Shown here: positions 1-9,152 of the stretch, piece after piece | How positions within the stretch are numbered: position 1 is the stretch's first letter | Layout of the letters: each line of letters opens with the position of its first letter | NCBI GenBank assembly: GCA_016787225.1 | Contig: JAEUUY010000005.1 | Location: forward strand, 62,001 to 126,000 | DNA: 64,000 nucleotides | From: Chitinophagales bacterium | GTDB lineage: Bacteria > Bacteroidota > Bacteroidia > Chitinophagales > JADJOU01 | Direction of reading: 5' to 3' | Program-made: the position numbers and the translations under genes | The notes under the pieces: generated by a model | What the model was told of the DNA's origin: nothing | Seen by the model: the letters and a program-made list of their open reading frames with translations, nothing else | The model's database searches: none

Positions 1-1105
1 TGGCTGCACCAATAAACTTAACACTAATATTTATATTTTTTCGACCGACTTCTGTAGTTAATGTTGACGAAGAGGTAAACACTGCATTTCTAGTAGAATC
101 TGGAATTGCTCCAAGAATACTAATCGGTGGGCATGTGTTTCTAATAGCAAACTGGACTTCACGGCAAACATATCCTACCAATACTCTTGTGTATCCATTA
201 CCATTAGGGATAGCTCGCCACTCCTGCACAGCCATAGCCATGATAGCATCCTGCTCCATAGAAGGTATACAAGAGACACTTCCCGTTTGAGGATCAAAAT
301 TGACACCACTGGTGGTAAATACAAAATTATTCTGATTCAGAGAACCTACAAATGTCACGGAAGGATTGCCTAGGTTTACAGCAGAATTGGCATTCGCTGC
401 TTCCCCAGTAAATGGTGCATACAATCTATAGCTCATAGAATCACGCATAGTACTAACCCCATTAGCTAGGGTAATAAATTTTGGATCAAAACTATCTACA
501 GCTCCATGATTATAGTTATTCACCATCAGTTTACACCACTGCGGAATGGGAGGTGCTACAAATACTGGTGAGTTATTTCTGTAATTCGTATTAATAACAG
601 CCTGTATCCAAAGGCCTGAAGAGCTAGGAGATAATATAGTACTGATAAGGGTATTTCTACAGCAAGCCCCGTAGCCGACATACGCCCAGCCTACGTTTTT
701 CCCCAGGGTGTAATCAGCAGTATATACCCAGCGTTCAACACCTCTATACGAACCTACTGGACCACTAGGGCAATTTGTAACTGGTTTCGAAGCCACATCA
801 GGAGGCAGACAAATAGGAGTCACCTCTGATACTGCAGCTATCGTGCTCAAAGGAATGCTAGTATTTACTGTAGCAGTTCTCACTTTTAATGTCTCACCAC
901 CAAACTGTATCCCTGAGCAATCTCTATATAAGGTTAGGGTAAATCTATATCTGCCTATACTGGTATCTATTTCTCTATATGTTAAATCACCTCCCATGAG
1001 ATGGGATGCGTTTGCCCCAGTAATTTGAATTAAAGAAACAAATAGAATGGATAAGACTCGTATCATTCCATAGTAATTTGAGTAAGTTAATTTTGAATTC
1101 TTCAT
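1..1105 (-). CDS. Large secreted protein, SHxMGG-type N-terminus (3' end outside window)
   Basis: This reading frame is open from an ATG at 1105 to the window edge (368 codons visible, no stop); an in-frame TAG lies just upstream of the ATG. The N-terminus is a signal peptide ending near ITGANA (a second Met at residue 14 may be the true start), followed by SHLMGGDLTY. That start of the mature chain is very common in large Bacteroidota surface proteins that end in a gliding-motility/T9SS C-terminal domain. The visible part holds paired cysteines (YRDCSG, GACCRN) and looks like a beta-rich extracellular domain. The C-terminus, where a sorting domain would be, lies outside the window. It lies downstream of fusA on the same strand but behind a terminator, so it is probably a separate unit. 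Function unknown beyond secretion. Confidence 0.75.
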   Translation of the reverse strand, partial: MKNSKLTYSNYYGMIRVLSILFVSLIQITGANASHLMGGDLTYREIDTSIGRYRFTLTLYRDCSGIQFGGETLKVRTATVNTSIPLSTIAAVSEVTPICLPPDVASKPVTNCPSGPVGSYRGVERWVYTADYTLGKNVGWAYVGYGACCRNTLISTILSPSSSGLWIQAVINTNYRNNSPVFVAPPIPQWCKLMVNNYNHGAVDSFDPKFITLANGVSTMRDSMSYRLYAPFTGEAANANSAVNLGNPSVTFVGSLNQNNFVFTTSGVNFDPQTGSVSCIPSMEQDAIMAMAVQEWRAIPNGNGYTRVLVGYVCREVQFAIRNTCPPISILGAIPDSTRNAVFTSSSTLTTEVGRKNINISVKFIGAA

Positions 1106-1257
1106 AATTGGCTAATTTTAAATTTCCTTACAAAAATAGGTATAAAATTATTAAAAAAAATATCAAATAATACCACTTGTTAATGACAATTTAATACTCT
1201 TTTCAGTGTAAAGGCTATGAATTCTTGATTTAATAGCTTAATTTGTATTCGACTAAG

Positions 1258-1290
1258 AAAAAATGCCTCCCATAAAAATGAGAGGCATAG
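1258..1290 (-). terminator. Rho-independent terminator after fusA
   Basis: On the minus strand, 32 bases after the fusA stop, ATGCCTC pairs with GAGGCAT (arms 1282-1288 and 1263-1269) around a 12-base loop, followed by a run of T (1263-1258). It closes the rpsL-rpsG-fusA unit and separates it from the secreted-protein gene downstream. Confidence 0.8.
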
Positions 1291-1321
1291 AAATCAAATT
1301 AAAAATTGTATTGCTCTTATT

Positions 1322-3484
1322 CTAAGAGTTTCCTTTTTTACCCTTGGCAGTCTCCATAATTTCTTTGGCTACGTTATTAGGTACTTGAGAATAATGCGAG
1401 AACTCCATAGTGGAACTTGCTCTACCAGAAGTAATGGTACGAAGCTGCGTCACATAACCGAACATTTCAGAAAGTGGCACTTCCGCCTTGATTACGGTAC
1501 CTGTCAATTTCGTTTCTTGACCTTTAGGCAATCCTCTTCTTCTATTCAAGTCACCGATAACACCACCTACATATTCTTCAGGAGTAATAACTTCTAGCTT
1601 CATGATAGGCTCTAGAATCACAGGATTACATTTAGGAGCCGCTTCTCTAAAACCATCTTTTGCACAAAGTTCAAACGCGATAGGTTTGGAGTCAACTGCG
1701 TGCATAGAACCGTCATATACTCTTACCTTCATAGAATCGATAGAGTAGCCTGCTAAAACCCCATTGCCCATCATTTGATTAAATCCTTCGATGATAGGTT
1801 TTTGGTAGTTTCTATCGATAGCACCTCCTACTATATCCCATTTGAATTGAAGTTTCGTTTTTCCTGATTTGAAATCATCGCTATTCAAGAAATCCTCATC
1901 TGCTGGACCCAATTCAAACTCCATATCGGCGAATAAACCCGAACCACCCGTTTGCTTCTTCAATTTCTCTCTATGAGATACTGTTGTATTCAACGCCTCT
2001 TTATAGTTCACTTGTGGAGCACCTTGGTTCAATTCTACTTTAAACTCACGTCTCATTCTATCAATGATAATTTCTAAGTGAAGTTCACCCATACCAGAGA
2101 TAACCGTTTGACCTGTTTCATCGTCATAACGAGCTCTAAAAGTCGGATCTTCTTCAGATAATTTAGCTAAAGCCATGCCCATTTTCTCTAGGTCTTTTTG
2201 TGACTTAGGTTCAATAGCCAAACCGATTACCGGCTCAGGGAAAACCATAGACTCAAGGATGATTGGATTTTTCTCATCGCAAAGGGTATCACCAGTTTTG
2301 ATATCCTTAAATCCTACAGCTGCTCCAATATCTCCTGCCTCAATAAACTCGATAGCGTTTTGCTTATTAGCGTGCATTTGATAAATACGAGAAATACGCT
2401 CTTTGCTATCACTTCTTGTGTTTAATACATAAGAACCTGCATCTAGTCTTCCGGAATATGCTCTAAAGAATGCCAATCTTCCTACGAAAGGATCGGTAGC
2501 AATTTTAAATGCTAAAGCAGCAAATGGTTCAGACACAGAAGGTTTTCTTATGATTTCCTCATCAGTTTTAGGATTGGTGCCTTTGATTCCTTCCTTGTCT
2601 ACTGGAGAAGGCATATATCTACAAACAGCATCTAGCATGAATTGTACACCCTTGTTCTTGAATGAAGAACCACAAAGCATAGGGATAATAGCAATATCAA
2701 TAGCCGCTCTGCGCAAAGCATTATGTATTTCATCTTCAGTAATCGTGTCAGGATTATCAAAGAATTTTTCCATCAAATTCTCATCATACTCTGAAACAGC
2801 TTCGATAAGAAATGCCCTATACTCAGCTACCTGCTCCTTCATATCATCTGGAATCGGAACGATATCAAAAGTAGCACCTTGAGTATCATCATGCCATACA
2901 ATAGCTTGATTTTTAATCAAATCAACCACACCTTTAAAGTGATCTTCTGCACCGATAGGCAATACCAATGGAACAGCTTTCGACCCCAACATTTCTTTAA
3001 CTTGCTTACACACGTTTAAGAAATCTGCTCCTTGTCTATCCATTTTATTTACGAAGCCCATTCTAGGTACTTTGTAATTATCAGCTAGTCGCCAGTTAGT
3101 CTCAGACTGAGGTTCTACACCATCAACAGCTGAGAAAAGGAATACTAGACCATCTAATACTCTCAATGAACGATTTACCTCAACAGTGAAGTCCACGTGA
3201 CCTGGAGTATCGATAATATTGAAATGATAAGGCTGTGAAGCATCAGTCAAAGCTCCTTGGTTGGTAGGAAAATTCCAAGTACAAGTAGTGGCAGCCGATG
3301 TAATGGTGATACCTCTTTCTTGTTCTTGCTCCATCCAGTCCATAGTAGCAGCACCTTCGTGTACTTCCCCTATTTTATGTGTTTTTCCAGTATAGAATAA
3401 GATACGCTCAGTAGTCGTAGTCTTTCCAGCATCGATGTGGGCAGCTATACCAATATTTCTTGTGAATTTTAAGTCTCTAGACAT
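1322..3484 (-). CDS. fusA: Translation elongation factor G
   Basis: EF-G, the GTPase that drives ribosomal translocation and, with RRF, ribosome recycling. At 720 residues it is close to the usual 690-710. The G1 loop [10 protein letters not shown] is at residues 15-24, followed by switch-region motifs ([13 protein letters not shown]) and the guanine-specificity motif NKMD. Domain IV/V sequence such as [12 protein letters not shown] follows near the C-terminus. It is last in the str cluster behind rpsL and rpsG, on the same strand, with a terminator right after it. In many bacteria tuf or rpsJ follows; here neither does. Confidence 0.98.
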   Translation of the reverse strand: MSRDLKFTRNIGIAAHIDAGKTTTTERILFYTGKTHKIGEVHEGAATMDWMEQEQERGITITSAATTCTWNFPTNQGALTDASQPYHFNIIDTPGHVDFTVEVNRSLRVLDGLVFLFSAVDGVEPQSETNWRLADNYKVPRMGFVNKMDRQGADFLNVCKQVKEMLGSKAVPLVLPIGAEDHFKGVVDLIKNQAIVWHDDTQGATFDIVPIPDDMKEQVAEYRAFLIEAVSEYDENLMEKFFDNPDTITEDEIHNALRRAAIDIAIIPMLCGSSFKNKGVQFMLDAVCRYMPSPVDKEGIKGTNPKTDEEIIRKPSVSEPFAALAFKIATDPFVGRLAFFRAYSGRLDAGSYVLNTRSDSKERISRIYQMHANKQNAIEFIEAGDIGAAVGFKDIKTGDTLCDEKNPIILESMVFPEPVIGLAIEPKSQKDLEKMGMALAKLSEEDPTFRARYDDETGQTVISGMGELHLEIIIDRMRREFKVELNQGAPQVNYKEALNTTVSHREKLKKQTGGSGLFADMEFELGPADEDFLNSDDFKSGKTKLQFKWDIVGGAIDRNYQKPIIEGFNQMMGNGVLAGYSIDSMKVRVYDGSMHAVDSKPIAFELCAKDGFREAAPKCNPVILEPIMKLEVITPEEYVGGVIGDLNRRRGLPKGQETKLTGTVIKAEVPLSEMFGYVTQLRTITSGRASSTMEFSHYSQVPNNVAKEIMETAKGKKGNS

Positions 3485-3582
3485 TTTTTCTAAATTATGA
3501 GTTTTAAATTTTAAATTTTGAATAGTTTTACAGTGCGTAACCCTCTATTCAGAATTAAAAATTTAGAATTAAAAATTAATTA

Positions 3583-4053
3583 TTAACGGAAGTGAGCAAA
3601 TGCTTTGTTAGCCTCTGCCATTCTGTGTACATCTTCTCTTTTCTTATATGCAGCACCTTCACCCTTGGCTGCAGCTATGGTTTCCTGGGCTAGTTTATCA
3701 GCCATTGATTTTCCATTTCTCTTTCTAGAGAATAAAATCAACCACTTCATGCCTAAAGAAATTTTTCTTGCTGGTCTGACCTCCATTGGTATTTGGAAGT
3801 TTGAACCACCAATTCTCTTAGACTTTACCTCTACACTTGGGCTTACATTTGATAAAGCTTTTTTCCAAGTTTCGTAGCCATTCGTACCTTCTTCTGATTT
3901 CGCATCGATTTGAGCAATGGCGTCATAAAAGATTTTGTAAGCGATGGACTTTTTACCATCATACATCAAATTATTTACAAATAGCGATACCATTTCGTCG
4001 TTAAAGACAGGGTCAGGTTGCAAATACCTTTTTTTTGGTTTACTTTTTCTCAT
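3583..4053 (-). CDS. rpsG: 30S ribosomal protein S7
   Basis: Primary 16S rRNA-binding protein of the 30S head, which nucleates 3'-domain assembly and contacts the E site. The 156 residues match the usual length. The N-terminus [15 protein letters not shown], the segment [11 protein letters not shown] and [16 protein letters not shown] with PMEVRP are family hallmarks. It sits between rpsL (117 bp upstream) and fusA (98 bp downstream) in the conserved str order. The A/T-rich spacers are longer than usual for this operon. Confidence 0.98.
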   Translation of the reverse strand: MRKSKPKKRYLQPDPVFNDEMVSLFVNNLMYDGKKSIAYKIFYDAIAQIDAKSEEGTNGYETWKKALSNVSPSVEVKSKRIGGSNFQIPMEVRPARKISLGMKWLILFSRKRNGKSMADKLAQETIAAAKGEGAAYKKREDVHRMAEANKAFAHFR

Positions 4054-4170
4054 TTCTTGAGTTTTTTTTCAGTTATACCGTGAACTGGTTCGCCACGACT
4101 TACTTTGGTTAAAAATATGAGACAAGGAATGCCTTGTCTTTACTAACCACTGACTACTGTCAGCTAGTTA

Positions 4171-4542
4171 TCACTTAGGTCTTTTTGTACCGTACTTTGA
4201 GCGAGATTGCTTTCTGTTATTGACTCCAGCTGTATCCAACGCTCCTCTTACGATATGGTATCTCACACCAGGTAAATCCTTTACCCTGCCGCCTCTAATT
4301 AGTACAATGGAGTGCTCCTGAAGATTATGTCCTTCTCCCGGGATATAGGCAATCACCTCAATACTATTTGTTAACCTTACCTTAGCTACTTTTCTAAGTG
4401 CTGAATTCGGTTTTTTAGGTGTTGTCGTATATACTTTCGTACATACGCCACGCTTCTGTGGGCAGGAATCAAGGGCTCTAGACTTAGATTTCACCTCTAA
4501 TACTTCTCTTCCTTTTCTTACTAATTGCTGAATAGTAGGCAT
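4171..4542 (-). CDS. rpsL: 30S ribosomal protein S12
   Basis: Decoding-centre protein of the 30S subunit and the classical streptomycin-resistance locus. It has 123 residues with the conserved loops [15 protein letters not shown] and [11 protein letters not shown]. The segment [14 protein letters not shown] carries the Asp that is methylthiolated in many bacteria. The residues corresponding to the resistance-prone lysines look wild type ([16 protein letters not shown]). It is the first gene of the rpsL-rpsG-fusA unit, behind a two-part Bacteroidota promoter. Confidence 0.98.
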   Translation of the reverse strand: MPTIQQLVRKGREVLEVKSKSRALDSCPQKRGVCTKVYTTTPKKPNSALRKVAKVRLTNSIEVIAYIPGEGHNLQEHSIVLIRGGRVKDLPGVRYHIVRGALDTAGVNNRKQSRSKYGTKRPK

Positions 4543-4580
4543 TTATATGTATTTTATGTTACTTTTTTATTTTGAGGGTG

Positions 4581-4608
4581 CAAATATAGTATAAAAATTG
4601 AAATTCAA
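4581..4608 (-). promoter_or_regulatory. Bacteroidota-type promoter for rpsL-rpsG-fusA
   Basis: On the minus strand a TTG (-33 element, 4608-4606) is followed after 17 bases by TATATTTG (-7 element TAnnTTTG, 4588-4581). Transcription would start about 30 bases before the rpsL ATG. The motif fits the known Bacteroidota sigma-ABfr consensus; its activity is inferred. Confidence 0.6.
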
Positions 4609-4696
4609 GGTATTAATTTTAAACAAAACCGACTATTAGACTGAAAATCTAACTAATATGGTAAAAAACTAGTCTTCAGAATACGAAAGATTGGTA

Positions 4697-5893
4697 TTAT
4701 AAACTATCACTTGTGAAAATGCTGCCTCCCCATACATAATTGTTAAAATTTTTTGGGGCTACACCTTCGCCTACTAGAAGGACATCATTCAATCCTACCT
4801 TGTCTGCACGCACTCGCAGTTGAGAATAATCTTGTGGTACTGGGGTTTGCTTGACCTCGACAGCTATCTTTCTATTCCAGATAAAATCTATTTCTGTGCC
4901 TGTAGTGCGTTCATAATAATTGACATCGCCTTGGCAGGCTAGCTGATTGCAAATTGCATTTTCAAATCGAGCCCCCATACTTACTTGAGCGCAAATATTG
5001 AGAAGACCATTATCCGTAAAATATAGCTTGGGCTGCTTGGTGATTTCTTTGTCTTTACCACTGGTAAATGGCTTAACCATGCGAATAAGGAATGTACCTT
5101 CGAGCAACAGTATATAATCTGTGATTTTCTTTCTATTTTCTCCTAAGATGACTGAGATTTTTGAAATATCAAGTTTAGAACCTACACGCTGCGAGAGTAG
5201 TAGTATAAGCTTGTATAATGTATCGGAAGCACTAATATCTCCTAATAGTCGGATATCTAACTCGATATGTGAGTTTAAAATATCGCGTAGATAATCTTTC
5301 TTGTCTGCCTCTTTCTTGGCTAAAACTACTTCTGGAAATCCACCGTAGGTCAAATATTCTTGATAATAACTTTGATAAAGATCATAAAAAGTCTTGTTAA
5401 ATGTAGCCAATCTAAATTTTTTGAAATTTGGCTTTTTAACCTCTTTAAATTCAAGAAATTCTTCAAAATCTAAAGGATACATATTGAAAATTTTCTTTCT
5501 GCCCGCAAGACTCTCATCGAAATGATTGCGTAGGTAGAAGGCGCTCGATCCAGTTACCACAAATTTAGTTCCATAGGTATCGTATATACTCTTGACTATA
5601 CTCGGCATATTTCTAACTGTCTGAATTTCATCCAAAGCCATTAATCCAGGTTTCTTGAAATCAAACCCCATCGCCTCCAGTGCATTTTCGATATGACTAT
5701 AATTATCCAATTGAAATATAGCTCTATTTTCCAAGCGCTCTAAATCAAGATAGATTTTATTGTTTGACTTATATGACTTATATAAATGCTTCAGAGCTGT
5801 AGATTTGCCAACACGTCGCAGCCCAGTTATAACTGTAATAAGCTTATTATCTAGGTGTTCCTCTAGTTGTTCAAATGCTTTTCTTCCATACAT
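4697..5893 (-). CDS. AAA-family ATPase with DUF4143 C-terminal domain
   Basis: A 398-residue ATP-binding protein of the AAA_14/DUF4143 family. The P-loop GLRRVGKST is at residues 24-32 and the Walker B LMALDE at 84-89. A sensor-like strand, FVVTGSSAFYLRNH, follows, then the family block LAGRKKIFNMYPLDFEEF. The C-terminal half has the DUF4143 signature, TEIDFIWNRKIAVEVKQ, resembling a PD-(D/E)xK fold (E-I-D ... E-V-K). Such genes are scattered as single accessory genes in Bacteroidota and archaea and their cellular role is not established; a nucleic-acid-linked role is only inferred. It stands alone with its own upstream AT-rich region. No truncation is apparent. Confidence 0.85.
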   Translation of the reverse strand: MYGRKAFEQLEEHLDNKLITVITGLRRVGKSTALKHLYKSYKSNNKIYLDLERLENRAIFQLDNYSHIENALEAMGFDFKKPGLMALDEIQTVRNMPSIVKSIYDTYGTKFVVTGSSAFYLRNHFDESLAGRKKIFNMYPLDFEEFLEFKEVKKPNFKKFRLATFNKTFYDLYQSYYQEYLTYGGFPEVVLAKKEADKKDYLRDILNSHIELDIRLLGDISASDTLYKLILLLSQRVGSKLDISKISVILGENRKKITDYILLLEGTFLIRMVKPFTSGKDKEITKQPKLYFTDNGLLNICAQVSMGARFENAICNQLACQGDVNYYERTTGTEIDFIWNRKIAVEVKQTPVPQDYSQLRVRADKVGLNDVLLVGEGVAPKNFNNYVWGGSIFTSDSL

Positions 5894-6202
5894 AACTCAA
5901 AATTAGATTACAAAGATACACTATTTTTGTCAATGTAAATACTTACTATCTTCTTTTTTATTCATTATAATATCTTATTTACCGTTTTTTTGATTATTTT
6001 TGGTACATATTATCCGTTTATTTATTCTTTTTATCTGAAAAATAGCACATTAGATAGCAAAAATAGTCTCAATCTCAGCATTTAAAATTCTTATAGAGTT
6101 CATTGCGCATTATCCTATATTCCTATCTCCACCAGAGCGTTTTTGAATAGTCATTTGAAAAATAGCCCAATACCTAAAAATACTAGTCCCTATTTTTGTA
6201 AT

Positions 6203-6946
6203 ATGTTTTTCAAAAAAAAACAAATTACTCCCCAAATCAACTTCAAAGACATTGGTCTGGATTTCCATGCACACTGGCTTCCTGGAGTCGATGATGGCTG
6301 TAAGACCATAGTAGAATCCGTGGAAATTCTAACAAAAATGAAAAATTTGGGATACTCCAAGTTTATAGCGAGTCCACACATTATGGGTGAACGATATACG
6401 AATACAAAAGAGGACTTGCTATTGAAATTTGGAGAATTTATCTCAAAACACGAAATTACGAATTTAAACTTAGACCTTGGATTGGCAGCAGAATATCTAT
6501 TAGATGAAAAGTTTGAAGAAAAACTCGTAGCGAACGATTTCTTAACGATAGGCAACAATTATATACTTGTAGAAACTTCTATGAACTATGACTTCCCGTT
6601 TGTAAGAGACTATATCTATCAGCTATTAAAGTTGGGCTACAGACCAATACTAGCACACCCTGAGCGCTATAGATATATAACAGCTGAAAAAAATTATATT
6701 GATATTTATGAGTCTATGCTAAACTGGGGTGTAGAATTTCAGTTAAACTTATTCTCTCTAGCTGGATTATTTGGCACTGAGGCTGAAAAAGCCGCAACAA
6801 AGCTGATAGACCTTGGCTACTATTCCTACGTGTGCTCTGACATACATCTTCCTCATCAAATAAAATTATTCGATACTGTACAGAAATCAATATTTTTGGA
6901 CAAGTTAATTCAATCTAAGCAGCTAAAAAATAACCAATTTTTATAA
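6203..6946 (+). CDS. CpsB/YwqE-like tyrosine-protein phosphatase (PHP domain)
   Basis: A PHP-superfamily metal-dependent phosphatase of the CpsB/CapC/YwqE type, which dephosphorylates the bacterial tyrosine kinases that control capsule and exopolysaccharide export. The metal-binding start motif DFHAHWLPGVDDG is near the N-terminus, SPHIMGERY follows, and later metal-site segments are LAHPERYRY and CSDIHLP. An in-frame ATG at 6143 would add 20 residues, but the start at 6203 (MFFKKKQ) looks like the usual start of this family. Its stop codon overlaps the rfbC start (TAATG), so the two are translationally coupled in an envelope-polysaccharide operon. No partner tyrosine kinase gene is in the window. 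Confidence 0.85.
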   Translation: MFFKKKQITPQINFKDIGLDFHAHWLPGVDDGCKTIVESVEILTKMKNLGYSKFIASPHIMGERYTNTKEDLLLKFGEFISKHEITNLNLDLGLAAEYLLDEKFEEKLVANDFLTIGNNYILVETSMNYDFPFVRDYIYQLLKLGYRPILAHPERYRYITAEKNYIDIYESMLNWGVEFQLNLFSLAGLFGTEAEKAATKLIDLGYYSYVCSDIHLPHQIKLFDTVQKSIFLDKLIQSKQLKNNQFL

Positions 6947-7503
6947 TGGAAGTTTTCCCGACAAGTATTGGAGATGTTATTCTATTTCGACCAAATGTAT
7001 TCAGTGATGCTCGAGGCTCTTTTTTTGAGTCATACAATCAAAATACGATAAAACAAGTCGGTATTCATACAACCTTTGTACAAGATAATCAGTCGCAGTC
7101 CTCTAAAGGAGTTTTGCGTGGGTTGCATTATCAAATGGGGGAGCATGCTCAGGCTAAACTAGTGCGTGTCATCAGAGGCTCTGTATACGATGTGGCGGTT
7201 GATATTAGAAAAGGGTCTCCTACTTATGGAAAATATTTTGGAGCTATACTTAGTGAGGAAAATGGTAAACAGATGTTTGTCCCTCGAGGATTTGCGCATG
7301 GATTTTTAGTTTTAGAAGACAATACTATTTTTACATATAAATGTGATAATTTCTACCATAAACCTTCCGAAGGCGGCATTATCTGGAATGATCCGGGAAT
7401 AGGAATAGATTGGCAAATGGACGCTAAAGACATACTACTATCAGAAAAAGATGAAAAACTTCCTAATTTGACAAACTGCTTAAACGACTTTATATATGTC
7501 TAG
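6946..7503 (+). CDS. rfbC: dTDP-4-dehydrorhamnose 3,5-epimerase
   Basis: RmlC, the cupin-fold epimerase of dTDP-L-rhamnose synthesis, acting on dTDP-4-keto-6-deoxyglucose. It has 185 residues, the normal length. Family motifs seen are DARGSFFESY, VLRGLHYQ (active-site His), KLVRVIRGSVYDVAVD, VPRGFAHGF and YKCDNFYHK (catalytic Tyr region). The start overlaps the previous stop by one base and its 3' end overlaps rfbD by 8 bases. rfbA and rfbB, which make its substrate, are not in the window. Confidence 0.96.
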   Translation: MEVFPTSIGDVILFRPNVFSDARGSFFESYNQNTIKQVGIHTTFVQDNQSQSSKGVLRGLHYQMGEHAQAKLVRVIRGSVYDVAVDIRKGSPTYGKYFGAILSEENGKQMFVPRGFAHGFLVLEDNTIFTYKCDNFYHKPSEGGIIWNDPGIGIDWQMDAKDILLSEKDEKLPNLTNCLNDFIYV

Positions 7504-8356
7504 GATTTTGGTAATTGGAAGTAATGGACAATTAGCAAGTGTGTTAAAACAAATTCAAAGTAAATATTCCAACCATCAATTTCTATTTACTTCACAAAAT
7601 GACCTCGATATTTCAGACAATAAATCCATCGAGTCTGTTTTTAAAAATTTTGAACCAAATTATACCATCAACTGTGCAGCTTATACTGCAGTAGATAAAG
7701 CGGAAAGTGACCAAGAAAGCGCATTTAAAATCAATGAAAAAGGAGTAGAAAATTTAGCGAATCATTGTCGCAACGAAAACTCTTATTTCATTCATATTTC
7801 TACAGACTTTGTTTTTGATGGTAAAAAATCTAATCCCTACACGGAAGATGATAAAACCAATCCACTATCCATTTATGGACTAAGCAAATTGAAAGGTGAG
7901 CTAGCTATTCAAAATTCTGGATGCGACTACACTATTATTCGAACTGCCTGGCTATATAGTAGTTTCGGGAATAATTTCGTTAAAACCATGATACGATTAG
8001 GCTCAGAAAGAGAATCACTCAATGTAGTTGCAGACCAGATTGGCAGTCCGACTTATAGTGCTGATTTAGCCATGATCATTTTAAGTCAATTGGAAAATTT
8101 CCCAAATCATAAGAACAATATCTACCACTATTCTAATGAAGGGGTAGCGAGCTGGTATGATTTTGCCTATGAAATTATGCAAATGAGCAGCTTAAAATGT
8201 CAAGTAAATCCTATTCCGACCACTGATTATCCCACACCCGCAGTAAGACCGAGTTTCAGCGTGATGGATAAATCTAAAATCAAGCGTCATTTTAATATTA
8301 CAATACCACATTGGAAAGAAAGTCTAGCATCATGTATTCATCTATTACGCCCATAG
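7496..8356 (+). CDS. rfbD: dTDP-4-dehydrorhamnose reductase
   Basis: RmlD, the short-chain-dehydrogenase-like reductase that completes dTDP-L-rhamnose. The 286 residues begin with a Rossmann nucleotide-binding motif (VIGSNGQLAS). NCAAYTAVDKAE, STDFVFDG and the catalytic YGLSKLKGE (Y-x3-K) follow, then RTAWLYSSFGNNFV and the substrate-side segment DQIGSPTY. It overlaps rfbC by 8 bases and its tail overlaps the next gene, indicating one tightly coupled message. The product is used for rhamnose in surface polysaccharide. Confidence 0.96.
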   Translation: MSRILVIGSNGQLASVLKQIQSKYSNHQFLFTSQNDLDISDNKSIESVFKNFEPNYTINCAAYTAVDKAESDQESAFKINEKGVENLANHCRNENSYFIHISTDFVFDGKKSNPYTEDDKTNPLSIYGLSKLKGELAIQNSGCDYTIIRTAWLYSSFGNNFVKTMIRLGSERESLNVVADQIGSPTYSADLAMIILSQLENFPNHKNNIYHYSNEGVASWYDFAYEIMQMSSLKCQVNPIPTTDYPTPAVRPSFSVMDKSKIKRHFNITIPHWKESLASCIHLLRP

Positions 8357-9141
8357 AAAGCATTGATATAGATAGGTTGATAGACATAGCTATCCAAGCT
8401 GGACAGGCTATTATGGATATCTATAATCAGCCTTTTGACATCATAACGAAAGGAGATGGTTCCCCACTAACTCTTGCAGACAAGAATGCAAATAAAATTA
8501 TCACCGATTATCTGTTTTCAAAATATACCATTCCTATATTAAGTGAGGAGAATGATGATATCTCTTATGAAATAAGAAAAAACTGGAAACAATTATGGAT
8601 TATTGATCCTCTGGATGGCACAAAAGAATTTATTCATAAGCGCAGAGAATTTACGGTCAATATAGCATTAGTAGAAGAAGGTAAACCTATATTAGGCTTA
8701 ATATATGCGCCTGTCTTCAAGGAACTCTATTTCGCTATAAAAAATCAAGGCAGCTATTTTGTTTATCGAAACGAAAAGGTAAGAATTCAGTCTAAATCTG
8801 CACTGAAATTTGATAATAAATCTTTTCATAATATTAATAAACCTCATCTTAAAGTTATACTATCGCGCTCACACAACGATGGTTTTGTATTAGAAGACTA
8901 TATACAACAACAGGATTATACTATTCAAGCCCTAGCTATGGGGAGTTCGTTAAAGTTTTGCCGTATAGCTCATGGTATCGTCGATATGAATATCCGTATG
9001 AAACCAACCTCAGAATGGGACACAGCTGCTGCGCAAATAATACTAGAAGAGGCAGGTAGGCATCTGGTAAAGTATGAAGACGGAACACCCTTAGATTATA
9101 ACAAAGAAAATGTTTTAAATCCTTATTTTGTGGCTTATTAG
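8332..9141 (+). CDS. cysQ: 3'(2'),5'-bisphosphate nucleotidase, CysQ-like
   Basis: An inositol-monophosphatase-superfamily enzyme of CysQ type, expected to hydrolyse 3'-phosphoadenosine-5'-phosphate to AMP. The metal-binding motifs are present: SEEND, then WIIDPLDGTKEF, and EWDTAAAQIILEEAG near the C-terminus. An in-frame ATG at 8311 would give 276 residues and a 46-base overlap with rfbD. The ATG at 8332 (269 residues, 25-base overlap) starts closer to where the family alignment begins and is preferred. In the context of a polysaccharide operon it may recycle PAP from sulfation, or act on another phosphorylated sugar or nucleotide; no sulfotransferase is in the window. Confidence 0.85.
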   Translation: MYSSITPIESIDIDRLIDIAIQAGQAIMDIYNQPFDIITKGDGSPLTLADKNANKIITDYLFSKYTIPILSEENDDISYEIRKNWKQLWIIDPLDGTKEFIHKRREFTVNIALVEEGKPILGLIYAPVFKELYFAIKNQGSYFVYRNEKVRIQSKSALKFDNKSFHNINKPHLKVILSRSHNDGFVLEDYIQQQDYTIQALAMGSSLKFCRIAHGIVDMNIRMKPTSEWDTAAAQIILEEAGRHLVKYEDGTPLDYNKENVLNPYFVAY

Positions 9142-9152
9142 TTTTCGACTTT

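Noticed and set aside
843-1028. Plus-strand 61-residue frame
   Set aside because: Antisense to the secreted-protein gene on the minus strand, which has the SHLMGG hallmark and a signal peptide.
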